Positions 18,072 to 26,832 of a DNA stretch of 64,000 bases are shown piece by piece (the stretch's first letter is position 1; every line of letters starts with the position of its first letter). The translations under genes and the position numbers were made by a program. Below the pieces are notes generated by a model that saw only the letters and a list, made by a program, of their open reading frames with translations, was not told where the DNA came from and did not search any database. Origin of the DNA: an uncultured Myxococcales bacterium (lineage in GTDB: Bacteria > Myxococcota_A > UBA9042 > CAIXZC01); the NCBI GenBank assembly GCA_903895725.1, contig CAITUV010000013.1, positions 62,001 to 126,000 of the forward strand. The letters are read 5' to 3'.

Positions 18072-21000
18072 ACAGAATCCAGACGCTTCCGATGGTTGTC
18101 ATGTCGTCCACGCTGATGGCTCTGTCCTGCTCCAGCTCGGGAACCGTGGTGCAGCAGACCGATGCTCCCCGGGCGGAGGAGGTGGCCCAGCCCGACGTCA
18201 TTGCCGACGTCCCGAGCCACCCCGACGTGTCGCCGGTCGACCTTTCGACCCCGGATGCTCCCGACCTCTCGCTGGACCTGGCTGAAGACACCTGCGCCCC
18301 GGGGGCCGGATGCTTCCTTGACCCGTGCACCGGCAACACGGATTGCCACTCGGGATGGTGCGTCGAGCATCTCGGCGACCCGGTGTGCACGCAGACCTGC
18401 GTCGAGGAATGCCCGGCCGGGTGGGAGTGCCGCCTTCTCCAGGAAACCGGACCCGACGTGGTCTATCTGTGCGTCTCGGTGCACGCCAACCTGTGCAAGC
18501 CGTGTGCGGATTCCGGCGATTGCCAGTCGGTCGGAGGGGCGGACGACGTGTGCGTCTCGTACGGTGCCGAAGGGAGCTTCTGCGGCGGGACCTGCACGGC
18601 CACCCAGGAATGTCCCTGGGGCTTCTCGTGCCAGCCGGTCACGAGCGTGGAAGGGGCTCAGTCCATGCAGTGCGTGGCCGATGCCGGGGTGTGCCCGTGC
18701 ACCGCGACGTCGGTGGCTTTGCAGCTCTCGACTCCCTGCCAGTCGGTCAATGAGCACGGCACGTGTGCGGGCAAGAGGACCTGCACCGACGGGGGGCTCT
18801 CTCCGTGCGATGCTTCGGCAGCGGCGGCCGAAACGTGCAACGGGGGCGACGAGGACTGCGACGGGGACGTGGACGAGCCCGACCTGGTGGACGGGCAGTT
18901 CGTCAGTCTGTGCGAGGACGGCAACGCGTGCACCAAGGACTCGTGCCAGGGGGGGGACGGGTGCGTCCACGAGCCGCTCAGCGAGGTGGAATGCGTGGAC
19001 GGCGACTCGTGCACGGTCGGCGACCACTGCGAGGACGGCGTCTGCACCGGTCTGCCGGTCGTGTGCGACGACGACAACCCGTGCACCGACGACTCGTGCG
19101 ACGGCAAGGGAGGGTGCAAGACGTCGTTCAACTCAGCCGATTGCGACGACGGCAATCCCTGTACCGTGGCCGACGTCTGCAAGGAGGGCCTGTGCGCGGG
19201 ATACGCTCTGGAGTGCAACTGCCAGGCCGATGCGGACTGCGCAGCGCTGGACGACGGAGACCTGTGCAACGGGACCCTCGTGTGCGACAAGGCGCAGCTC
19301 CCGTACCATTGCGCGGTCAAGCCCGGCACCGTGGTCCAATGTCCGGTCCCGGAAGGGCTCGACCCCGTCTGTCAGAAGGTCGAATGCATACCGGAAACGG
19401 GCAAGTGCGCCGTCCTGCCGGACCACGACGGGTTTGCCTGTGACGACGGCGATGCGTGCACGTTCGCGGAGCAGTGTCTTGCCGGCAAGTGCCAGTCCGG
19501 GCCCGCGGTGAACTGCAACGACGGCAACCCATGCACCGACGATTCGTGCGCTCCGGAATCCGGCTGTCTGCACGTGTTCAACAGCGCCCCATGCAGTGAC
19601 GGGAGCGTGTGCACGCTCGGCGACACCTGCCAGAACGGAGCCTGTGCTCCTGGGCAGGTCAAATCGTGCGACGACGGCAACCCCTGCACCGACGATGCCT
19701 GCGACCCGGCAACGGGCTGTGCCCATGCGTTCAATCAGGCCCCGTGCGACGACCAGAACGCCTGCACAACGGCCGATACCTGCTCCCAGGGCAAGTGCAT
19801 GTTCGGCCTGGCGGTGAGCTGCAACGACGGCAACCCGTGCACCACCGACTCCTGCGCTCCCGCAACCGGCTGCCTGTTCTCCCTGAACCAGGGCCCGTGC
19901 GACGACGGGAACATCTGTACCACCGGGGACCATTGCAACCTCGGAACCTGTATCAGCTCGGCTTCCCTGACCTGCAACGACAAGAACCCGTGCACCGAAG
20001 ATGCCTGCAGCCCCAACGTGGGCTGCACCTTCACCCCCAACCAGGCCGCGTGCGACGACGGCAACGCCTGCACCACGGGGGATCTGTGCCTGGCCGGCAC
20101 ATGCAAGGGGCTCCAGGCCGCGGACTGCAGCGACGGCAACCTCTGCACCGACGACGCGTGCAACCCGGCCACCGGCTGCGCTCACTCCAGCAACGCCGCC
20201 CCCTGTGACGACAAGGATGTGTGCACCGTGGGTGATGCCTGCAATGCCGGATCGTGCAAGCCGGGAGTGGCCCTCTCGTGTGACGATGCCAACCCCTGCA
20301 CGGACGACTCGTGCGATGCCCAGAAGGGGTGCATCCACCTGCCCAATTCGGCCCCGTGCAACGACGGCAGCGCGTGCACCACCGGGGAAGTCTGCTCCAA
20401 GGGGAGTTGCGGCGGCGGAACGCCGGTCAACTGCAACGACGGCAACCTCTGCACCGACGACGGGTGCGATCCGATAACCGGCTGCACCCACGCCAACAAC
20501 ATCGTTCCCTGCGATGACAAGGACGTGTGCTCGACCGGCGACGCTTGCGGCGGAGGCACGTGCAATCCGGGGGCGACCCTCTCGTGCGACGACGCCAACC
20601 CCTGCACAGCGGACTCCTGCAATCCAGCGACCGGCTGCATCCACACACCGGTCGCGGACAAGACCCCCTGCGGTCAGGACCTCCAGTGCGTGGCCGGTTC
20701 CTGTGTTTCCGTCTGCCAGGAGGTGCATGGCAGCAAGACCTTCTCCTACACCGGCACCATCGAGTCGTTCAACGTCCCGGATTGCGTCCAGTCGCTCACC
20801 GTGGAGGCCTGGGGGGCTCAAGGCGGTACCGACAACGGCGGCAAGGGCGCCCGCATGAAGGGGACGTTCGCCGTGACGCCCAAGGAAGTGCTCAAGGTCG
20901 TTGTCGGCGGCCAGGGGACCAGTGACAATTGTGGCGGCTACCCGTCCACCGGCGGCGGCGGCGGCGGCTCGTTCGTCTGGCACAATGACAACCCGTCCCT

Positions 21001-21490
21001 GCCTATGATAGCGGCCGGTGGCGGCGGAGGCGGCAACGTGAACTGGGGCGGCGCCTGCACCGTCGGGTTCGGGGGCGTGACCGGAATCGACGGGACCGCC
21101 GGCTACGGGGGCATCGCCCTCGGCGGAACGAACGGACAGGGAGGTGCGGGCAATGCGCCGTCCGGAACCGGGTCCGGAGGCGGCGGCTGGCTCAGCAAGG
21201 GGCAGGATTCCACGTACGGTGGTGGATGTACGGGCGGGTCCACGTACCCCACGTTTGCCGGAGGCAAGGGAGGTTCGTCCCACGGTCCCGGCGGTGACGG
21301 CGGCTTTGGCGGTGGCGGCGGCTGCGTCTGTGGTGGCGGAGGCGGCGGTGGCTACTCGGGCGGTGGCGCGGGAGAAGGAAGCTCCTGCCGTGCCGGCGCA
21401 GGCGGCGGTGGCTCCTACAACGGCGGGAACGCACAGGACAATGCCGGCGCCGTCCGATCCGGCAACGGCCAGGTCACCATCACCTGGTAG
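18068..21490 (+). CDS. Giant Cys-rich tandem-repeat lipoprotein with Gly-rich C-terminal domain
   Basis: The 1140-residue product has a lipobox-like MALSC, an Asp/Val/Pro linker, and Cys-rich modules from about residue 75. A MopE-like metal-binding motif CNGGDEDCDGDVDE sits near residue 260. About ten repeats of the pattern CDDGNPCTDDSC / GC / CDDGN.CTTGD.C / G.C follow, seven of them exactly 51 residues long with eight Cys each. The last 250 residues are a Gly-rich domain starting KTFSYTGTIESFNVP and WGAQGGT, like the ALK-type glycine-rich fold. It is probably a surface adhesin or scaffold held by many disulfides; this is inferred. It is translationally coupled to the upstream nuclease gene. 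Confidence 0.78.
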   Translation: MNRIQTLPMVVMSSTLMALSCSSSGTVVQQTDAPRAEEVAQPDVIADVPSHPDVSPVDLSTPDAPDLSLDLAEDTCAPGAGCFLDPCTGNTDCHSGWCVEHLGDPVCTQTCVEECPAGWECRLLQETGPDVVYLCVSVHANLCKPCADSGDCQSVGGADDVCVSYGAEGSFCGGTCTATQECPWGFSCQPVTSVEGAQSMQCVADAGVCPCTATSVALQLSTPCQSVNEHGTCAGKRTCTDGGLSPCDASAAAAETCNGGDEDCDGDVDEPDLVDGQFVSLCEDGNACTKDSCQGGDGCVHEPLSEVECVDGDSCTVGDHCEDGVCTGLPVVCDDDNPCTDDSCDGKGGCKTSFNSADCDDGNPCTVADVCKEGLCAGYALECNCQADADCAALDDGDLCNGTLVCDKAQLPYHCAVKPGTVVQCPVPEGLDPVCQKVECIPETGKCAVLPDHDGFACDDGDACTFAEQCLAGKCQSGPAVNCNDGNPCTDDSCAPESGCLHVFNSAPCSDGSVCTLGDTCQNGACAPGQVKSCDDGNPCTDDACDPATGCAHAFNQAPCDDQNACTTADTCSQGKCMFGLAVSCNDGNPCTTDSCAPATGCLFSLNQGPCDDGNICTTGDHCNLGTCISSASLTCNDKNPCTEDACSPNVGCTFTPNQAACDDGNACTTGDLCLAGTCKGLQAADCSDGNLCTDDACNPATGCAHSSNAAPCDDKDVCTVGDACNAGSCKPGVALSCDDANPCTDDSCDAQKGCIHLPNSAPCNDGSACTTGEVCSKGSCGGGTPVNCNDGNLCTDDGCDPITGCTHANNIVPCDDKDVCSTGDACGGGTCNPGATLSCDDANPCTADSCNPATGCIHTPVADKTPCGQDLQCVAGSCVSVCQEVHGSKTFSYTGTIESFNVPDCVQSLTVEAWGAQGGTDNGGKGARMKGTFAVTPKEVLKVVVGGQGTSDNCGGYPSTGGGGGGSFVWHNDNPSLPMIAAGGGGGGNVNWGGACTVGFGGVTGIDGTAGYGGIALGGTNGQGGAGNAPSGTGSGGGGWLSKGQDSTYGGGCTGGSTYPTFAGGKGGSSHGPGGDGGFGGGGGCVCGGGGGGGYSGGGAGEGSSCRAGAGGGGSYNGGNAQDNAGAVRSGNGQVTITW
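19502..20572 (+). repeat. Seven exact-length 153-bp tandem coding repeats
   Basis: Units start at 19502, 19655, 19808, 19961, 20114, 20267 and 20420, each exactly 153 bp (51 codons) with no indels; a partial eighth begins at 20573. Each unit carries eight Cys codons in fixed places. Two looser units lie upstream (about 18890-19190). Sequence has diverged between units while length has not. Confidence 0.85.
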
Positions 21491-21498
21491 GAGGGGAC

Positions 21499-22941
21499 AT
21501 GAACCGAGCGCTGATGTGCACTGCCCTCTGCGTGCTCCTCGAGATGACGGCGCCACCCGCACGTGCCTGCGGCGGCCTGTTCGCAAAGTCCGACGAGGCG
21601 ACTCAGGACGTCGCCGTCTCGCAGGGGCTGCTGTCGTCCAACGGGCTGCGCTCGGCCCTGGTGCAGGTGGAGGGCGGGTGGGACCTGTTCGTCCAGCCCG
21701 GCCACATGTCCGTCACCTCGGCCGCCTGGGTCCTGCCCGTGCCCGTGGCCGTGGGCAAGGATGACGTGGAGATCGTGCCTCCGGATTTTCTCGATCAGCT
21801 GGAGGCGGCCACCTCCCCCCTCTTCGTCGCGGCCCGCAACATGTCCATGTTCTGCCCGGCGCAGCACCTGGGGGAAGGAGGCGGGTGCGGCGAGGAGGAC
21901 ATCGCCACCGGCGACCGGACCGTCGAGTGGACCGAGACCCAGTCGCTGACCTACCTGCTCGGCGCGGATTCGGAGTCTGCGGAGGATCCCCTGTACGGCC
22001 TCACTCCCTCAATCGAGGCGGAGTTCGATGTGCTGGAAGCTGCCTCCGGGACCGATCTGACCGACTGGCTTTCGGAAAACGGCTTCGAAGCACCGGACGG
22101 CCTGGCCAAGGATGCCGACGCCTACGTGAAGTCGGGACACCGGTTCGTGGTGGCGCGACTCGCGCACAGTCAGCAGTCCACCACGGCCATCCCGGTCATC
22201 CGGGTCCACCTGGCCGGGCTCGAGAATCCTGCCTTCCCGCTAGCCCTCTCCCGCTTCTCGATTCCCCCTCACCTCGAGGGGGACTGCGACGCGTTCGAGG
22301 AATTCCACCTCTACGTGGCAGCGAGCGGTCCCTGGCACTCGATCACTGCCGGCTTTCAGCCTCACGAGATCCCAGGCGGCGCGCTGGATGCGTCGGAGGT
22401 TGCCCCGTACGGCGCCGTGCTCGTCGAAATGCTTGCCATGATGGTCGAAAGCTACCGCTTTGATTTCTACGACTGGGCCTCACGTGGAACGACATCGGTG
22501 CTGGGGGCTCTGGTCTTCGACTCACCCCTGACCGAGGAGGACGTTGCCCGTCGCCTCCGCTCCCTGGTGAGCGACCCGCTCACCAAGGTCGCAGACCAGC
22601 CAGACAAGTGGAGCCCAACGCTGACTGCGTTGCTCTCCGGAAGCGCACATGTCACACGGTTCCAGGGACTCAACGAAGTCTGCCTTCCCTACGACGATCT
22701 CCCGGTGGGTCCCCCGGACGTCCTGTTGGCCTCAGGAGAGGGCGAGGTGGCCAACGAGCCAGGTATCTACGAGACCCGATGGGACGAGTCCACCTGGGGC
22801 GACGACCACGACTACCGCTGCAATCCGAGCTGGCAGCCGCCGGGGACCGCTGCCTCGCACGGCCGAACCGGAACCCTCTCCCTTCTCGCCGTGGCCGTTC
22901 TGGCCATGCTCGGAATGGGGCTCGTCAAGGCAAGAGGGTAG
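21499..22941 (+). CDS. DUF2330-family exported protein
   Basis: The 480-residue product has a signal peptide ending at ARACGGLF, the typical Cys-Gly-Gly start of the mature DUF2330 domain. It has the family's WVLPVP segment near residue 75 and a C-terminal hydrophobic stretch (LSLLAVAVLAMLGMGL) followed by KARG, which looks like a membrane or sorting anchor. DUF2330 proteins have no known activity. An AGGAGG site overlaps the previous stop region, only eight bases separating the genes, so it is expressed with the repeat lipoprotein. Both may sit at the cell surface. Confidence 0.75.
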   Translation: MNRALMCTALCVLLEMTAPPARACGGLFAKSDEATQDVAVSQGLLSSNGLRSALVQVEGGWDLFVQPGHMSVTSAAWVLPVPVAVGKDDVEIVPPDFLDQLEAATSPLFVAARNMSMFCPAQHLGEGGGCGEEDIATGDRTVEWTETQSLTYLLGADSESAEDPLYGLTPSIEAEFDVLEAASGTDLTDWLSENGFEAPDGLAKDADAYVKSGHRFVVARLAHSQQSTTAIPVIRVHLAGLENPAFPLALSRFSIPPHLEGDCDAFEEFHLYVAASGPWHSITAGFQPHEIPGGALDASEVAPYGAVLVEMLAMMVESYRFDFYDWASRGTTSVLGALVFDSPLTEEDVARRLRSLVSDPLTKVADQPDKWSPTLTALLSGSAHVTRFQGLNEVCLPYDDLPVGPPDVLLASGEGEVANEPGIYETRWDESTWGDDHDYRCNPSWQPPGTAASHGRTGTLSLLAVAVLAMLGMGLVKARG

Positions 22942-22989
22942 GGCGGCTCTCCGGGGGGCTCGACCTGGCAGCCGAAAACGGCGCACCCG

Positions 22990-24717
22990 CTACGGCTCGA
23001 ATGCCTTGCGCACCCTCTCGCAATCCACCACGGGCGCACCCGCCGGATTCTTGAAGGGCGACCAGCAGTACTCGACCAGGAACGCAATCTCTTCGGCTCG
23101 GATCGCATCCGGCCCCGACTTCGGGTGGAAGCCCTCCCAGAAGTCGTAGGTGCCGTCGGGGACCGAGGGGGCCCACATGTCCCAGTTCGGGAACTGGCTG
23201 TAGCGGTCCACGGCAGCCGAGTAAAACTTGTGGATCTTGCGGACCTCCTCGTAGGTCAACGGGTAGCCGAGCCCGGCCGCCTCCAGCAGCAGCGTGGCGA
23301 TGTCCCGCTCCCAGTTCTCGTTCTTCTTGCCCGGCTCCTCAGACTTCGGGTCCTGATAACGCTCGAGGCGAGTCACGAGCCCCTGGAGCAGCGTCGCCGC
23401 CATCTCGTGGTGACCCCGCACGAGCGCAAGCTGGACTGCGCTCATGTGGAAGCCGTCGACAATCGAGTAGTTGTAGTAGTTGATGCCCCCTGCGATCTCG
23501 TCGTACGGGCTCCCCTGGCCGTCGCCGCACTCGTTGTCCAGGGGCTCTCCGTACGCGAGCAGCGCACAGGAAAGCCGGGCATCGCACTCCGCGTCGGGGA
23601 ACATGCTGACGTAGTCCATGAAGCTGGCCAGATCTTCTTCCGGAATGAACGTCTTGCCGTCCTTGTCCTTGGTGCGGATGAAGTACCCCGAGTCCACGAT
23701 GTCCCGGGCGAATCCCTCCATGTGCTCGATGGCGGCCTTGGCCGATTCCCGGACCGCGGCGTCCGGGGCCAGCTCCGCTGCGTAGTAGAGCCAGGCCGTC
23801 GCCCTGAACATATAGGGCAGGTCATCCTTCGAGCGCATCGTCGTCACGTAGATGTCGCCCCAGGTGGGGTTGTTCGGGTAGTGGACCCGGTCCGCATTCC
23901 ACCCTTCGTAGGTGTTGTACCAGTCCGTGTAGTCGACAGCCTTCTTGCGGCCGCTGGGGAGCGTGTATTCGTGGTTCTGGGTGATGATGTTGCGGGCCAT
24001 GAGGAAATGAAGCGGGTCCGCCTCGTCGTAAACGAACCCCTCGGTCACGGCGACGAACGAGTTGGCAAACAGGCGGACCAGCTCGCCAGCTGTCCCATTC
24101 GTTGCGAGCAGGTATCCCCCTACAGCCTGATCCAGGGCCAGCGAGGTGGGCTCCGCATTGTTGTGGCTCCCGCCATGGTTCTTGTTGTGGCGGAACGTGA
24201 CCAGCTCTCCCGTCTTGACCGCATCGATGTCGTGCCACCAGATCAGGTAGTCCGGCTTGCCGGTCGAGACATCCATGCCATGGCACGTCTCGTAGACCCA
24301 GTCGAAGTAGCGAATCTCCTTCCAGAAGTCGGTCATGCTGTCCGTGAACTGGGCGATCTCCTCGGTGGTGAGAGGCTCCCCCGCCTGCGGCCGGACCAGC
24401 GCGAACGGAAGCTCGAGCGGGAGGCCCCCGGGCGTCGTCCGGGGCACGCCCGTTCCGTCCGCCTCAGCGCCCCCGTCGATCAGCTCCCCGGTCCCAACCG
24501 AGTCCTGCCCCCCGGCATCGCCAGCCGAGCCGTCCGCCCCGCTATCCGGAATCAGGCCATCCGCAGGCACTGCCGCATCGCTCCGGCCCCCGGTCCCGTC
24601 CCCGCCCGAATCCGCCGCAGCAATGTCCCCGTCCGCCGAGCCGGTCCCGCATCCCGCCATCAGCCAGAAGGCCAGAAACGCCAGTCCGGTCAACCCCGCA
24701 CGCATTCTCGAGCCCAT
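22990..24717 (-). CDS. Large lipoprotein of unknown function
   Basis: The 575-residue product has a lipobox (FWLMAGC) and an Asp/Gly/Ala-rich linker to about residue 95. The folded part is rich in Trp and Tyr (IRYFDWVYETCHG, YLIWWHDIDAVK, HNKNHGGSHNN, DYTDWYNTYEGW), probably an alpha/alpha-barrel-like domain; I do not recognise the family. Conserved-looking His and Asp in FRHNKNHGGSHNN could form a metal or active site, but this is speculative. The ATG at 24717 is preferred over 24729 because GGGGGA precedes it at the right spacing. The upstream region holds a promoter-like pair and a palindrome. Confidence 0.7.
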   Translation of the reverse strand: MGSRMRAGLTGLAFLAFWLMAGCGTGSADGDIAAADSGGDGTGGRSDAAVPADGLIPDSGADGSAGDAGGQDSVGTGELIDGGAEADGTGVPRTTPGGLPLELPFALVRPQAGEPLTTEEIAQFTDSMTDFWKEIRYFDWVYETCHGMDVSTGKPDYLIWWHDIDAVKTGELVTFRHNKNHGGSHNNAEPTSLALDQAVGGYLLATNGTAGELVRLFANSFVAVTEGFVYDEADPLHFLMARNIITQNHEYTLPSGRKKAVDYTDWYNTYEGWNADRVHYPNNPTWGDIYVTTMRSKDDLPYMFRATAWLYYAAELAPDAAVRESAKAAIEHMEGFARDIVDSGYFIRTKDKDGKTFIPEEDLASFMDYVSMFPDAECDARLSCALLAYGEPLDNECGDGQGSPYDEIAGGINYYNYSIVDGFHMSAVQLALVRGHHEMAATLLQGLVTRLERYQDPKSEEPGKKNENWERDIATLLLEAAGLGYPLTYEEVRKIHKFYSAAVDRYSQFPNWDMWAPSVPDGTYDFWEGFHPKSGPDAIRAEEIAFLVEYCWSPFKNPAGAPVVDCERVRKAFEP

Positions 24718-24739
24718 CGAGTCCCCCATGAACCGGTCA

Positions 24740-24756
24740 ATCGGCAAATTGCCGAT
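24740..24756. promoter_or_regulatory. Perfect palindrome, possible operator
   Basis: ATCGGCAA-A-TTGCCGAT has two perfect 8-base arms around one base. It lies just downstream of the predicted start of transcription (about 24759) of the minus-strand lipoprotein gene and about 46 bp upstream of the plus-strand promoter, so a bound repressor could block the former. Confidence 0.4.
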
Positions 24757-24765
24757 GACGGCCCC

Positions 24766-24794
24766 ATCATAGCCGTTGGCGAGGGTTGCGGGAA
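24766..24794 (-). promoter_or_regulatory. Putative promoter of the 22990-24717 lipoprotein gene
   Basis: On the minus strand TTCCCG (24794-24789) and TATGAT (24771-24766) are 17 bp apart. The -10 matches at five of six bases, the -35 at three. Confidence 0.3.
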
Positions 24795-24801
24795 GTCGCT
24801 G

Positions 24802-24830
24802 TTGACTGTTTGTGGTTCCTTTCTTAGCAT
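24802..24830 (+). promoter_or_regulatory. Putative promoter of the heavy-metal efflux operon
   Basis: TTGACT (24802-24807) and TAGCAT (24825-24830) are 17 bp apart, matching the consensus at five and four bases. The start would be near 24837, 19 bases before the first ATG. Confidence 0.5.
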
Positions 24831-24855
24831 ATCTTCCGGCCTTTCGGGGGGAAGA

Positions 24856-25266
24856 ATGGCGGCTGCCCGAACCTGTCGAACCCGTGCCTGCCTGGCGGTG
24901 CTCATGGCGCTCGCTTCGGTCGGGGTGCAGTCCGGGTTTGCCGTCTGCCTGAGCCTGCACCACGAGGCGCACGTGGTTCCCCTTGGCGCCGACCACGATC
25001 ACGAAGGTCTTCCGGATGGCGGGCACTCTGACGAGGGCGCGTCCGGCCCATGCTCGGACGACGGGTGCTGCATCGACCTTCCCCTCCAGCCCGACTCGTT
25101 GAGCCCGAGGTGTTTTGCTGTCCCGGCGGCCCCACTGCTGGCGCTGGTGGGCGGCGAGCCGACGGACCGCTCGTTGGTCCTGGTGTCGCAGGTTCCGTCC
25201 CGTGTCCCGGGAGACCGGCCTGGAGAGCCCCCCGCCATGTCCCGTTCCATTCCGCTTCGCATCTAG
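24856..25266 (+). CDS. Small exported His/Cys-rich protein preceding the czc operon
   Basis: The 136-residue product has a signal peptide (LAVLMALASVGVQSGFAVC) and then a His/Asp/Cys-rich segment (LHHEAHVVPLGADHDHEG, HSDEGASGPCSDDGCC) that could bind soft or transition metals. The rest is low-complexity. Small His-rich periplasmic proteins often precede metal efflux systems and are proposed to be metal chaperones or sensors. The position right after the predicted promoter and 93 bases before czcC supports a link. No homologue is recognised. The ATG follows a GGGGGGAAGA site. Confidence 0.65.
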   Translation: MAAARTCRTRACLAVLMALASVGVQSGFAVCLSLHHEAHVVPLGADHDHEGLPDGGHSDEGASGPCSDDGCCIDLPLQPDSLSPRCFAVPAAPLLALVGGEPTDRSLVLVSQVPSRVPGDRPGEPPAMSRSIPLRI

Positions 25267-25359
25267 AGGTTTCCCCAGCATCGGAGTCGCAGCGGTCGCT
25301 CCCGGAGCACCCCTGCGTTCTTTGGACTCGTGGTGGAGCTTCAACCTGCGAGGTGCGAT

Positions 25360-26832
25360 TTGACTCTCATCGCCCACCGACTTGCCCTACGTGCTGGCAG
25401 CAGCGGACCGCCGCTCTGGCGCCATTCCTTGCGTTTCGTTCCCGGGCCGCTCGCCGTGGCAGCGGTACTGTGCGGCATCTCCCTGACCGTCGTTCCGGCT
25501 GCCCGTGCTTCCGAGCCGACCACGGCTCCCAGTCCTGCGGCCATCGACCAGAGCCAGCCCCCGACCGAGACCCGTGATCCGTCGACCGTCACGGCGGACC
25601 AGGGGGCCACAATCTCCAGTCTGGACGCGGACGCAGCGGTTCGGCTGGCGCTGGATGCTGCCCCGCTGCTCCAGTCGTTGAGCCTGGAGGCCCAGGCGGC
25701 AAGGGCCGAGGAGCGCAGCGGTGGTCGCTGGCAGAATCCCGAGCTGGCTGTCGAATGGGAGGAGTTCGGAATCTCGCGGCCCCTCTGGAGGCAGTCGGAC
25801 CTCACCGTGAGCATCGAGCAGCAGATCCCACTGGGCAGTGAAGGGAGTGCTTCCCGTCGTCTGGCGGGGTTGCGGGCTCAGCGGCTCGACAGCCGGACTC
25901 AGCTGGCGGCAGTCGAGCTGGCAACGCGAGCCCGAGAGGCCCACCTGGCAGCCCTGGCGGAGCAGGCCCGAGTCGAGCTGCTGTCCGAGTCCCTGAGCAT
26001 GGCGCAACAGGTGCTGGACTCGGTGCGGGCTGCCATCGCAGTGGGTCAGTCGGCTCCGGCGGACGAGCGCCTCGCCCTGGCGGAGTACCGAAGCGAGGAA
26101 GTCGCTCTGGGCCGCGCCAGGGCCCGGCTCGAGGGCCTCAAGGCCGTGCTGGCCTCCCTGTGGGGCGGGCTGGCCTCCGACGTAGGGCCCCTGGCCGGCT
26201 CCCTGGAGCCTTCCCCCGTCGACAGCATGGACACGGGGAGCCCTGGCGGGCAAGGCTCTCCGCTGGCGCTTGCCCCGGCAGCGCGGCTGCAACAGGAAAA
26301 GCAGGCCGAGCTCGAGCTCGAGCGGCAGAGGACGCTCCCCGCGCTCACGGTCATGGGGGGCGTCCGGGGTATGGATGGGTTTGCGGATCAGGCCATTGTG
26401 GCTGGCCTCTCGATCCCGTTGCCTGCCTGGAACCGGAACCAGTCGGAAATTGAGGCGGCCAGCCTCCAGGTTCGCAGGGCACGAGCCGCACTGAGGGCCC
26501 GCGAGCGGGAATGGACGCAGGCAGTCACGCAGGAGCGGGCCGTCGCCTACCAGGCCTGGCAGGAGTACCAGGGGATCCGCGACGGCGTGCTGCCCGAGCT
26601 CGACGCAGGGCTTGCCTCGGTCCTCACCGCCTTCCAGGCCGGAGATGCCCGAAGCCTCGACGTGCTCGATGCACAGCGACGCGTTCTGGCCGCTCGCCTG
26701 CAGCTGGTGGACTTGGCGGAGGCAGCCATCGCTGCGTCGATCCGCCTCGACGGACTTCTGAAGGGGGCGGACGGCGCAAACAACCCGGTGGATTCCAGGA
26801 AGCTCGAAGTCGATACGGAGGACCAGCCATGA
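25360..26832 (+). CDS. czcC: CzcC-like TolC-family outer-membrane factor
   Basis: About 490 residues. A signal-anchor region (PLAVAAVLCGISLTVVPAARASE) is followed by two repeats of the TolC/OEP fold with long coiled helices (AEERSGGRWQNPELAVEWEEFG, then AQRLDSRTQLAAVELATRAREA). The protein forms the outer-membrane channel of a tripartite RND pump. Start choice: the TTG at 25360 has GAGGTG six bases upstream, while the GTG at 25330 has no ribosome site. The stop overlaps the czcB ATG (ATGA). The gene symbol follows position and family; the exact metal is not proven. Confidence 0.85.
   Translation: MTLIAHRLALRAGSSGPPLWRHSLRFVPGPLAVAAVLCGISLTVVPAARASEPTTAPSPAAIDQSQPPTETRDPSTVTADQGATISSLDADAAVRLALDAAPLLQSLSLEAQAARAEERSGGRWQNPELAVEWEEFGISRPLWRQSDLTVSIEQQIPLGSEGSASRRLAGLRAQRLDSRTQLAAVELATRAREAHLAALAEQARVELLSESLSMAQQVLDSVRAAIAVGQSAPADERLALAEYRSEEVALGRARARLEGLKAVLASLWGGLASDVGPLAGSLEPSPVDSMDTGSPGGQGSPLALAPAARLQQEKQAELELERQRTLPALTVMGGVRGMDGFADQAIVAGLSIPLPAWNRNQSEIEAASLQVRRARAALRAREREWTQAVTQERAVAYQAWQEYQGIRDGVLPELDAGLASVLTAFQAGDARSLDVLDAQRRVLAARLQLVDLAEAAIAASIRLDGLLKGADGANNPVDSRKLEVDTEDQP

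Noticed and set aside
19502..20660. Regularly spaced repeats as a CRISPR array
   Set aside because: Units are 153 bp, coding, without conserved direct-repeat/spacer structure, and no cas genes are near.
19133..21586. 817-residue minus-strand frame across the repeat gene
   Set aside because: It merely reflects the repeats and Gly-rich codons of the plus-strand gene.
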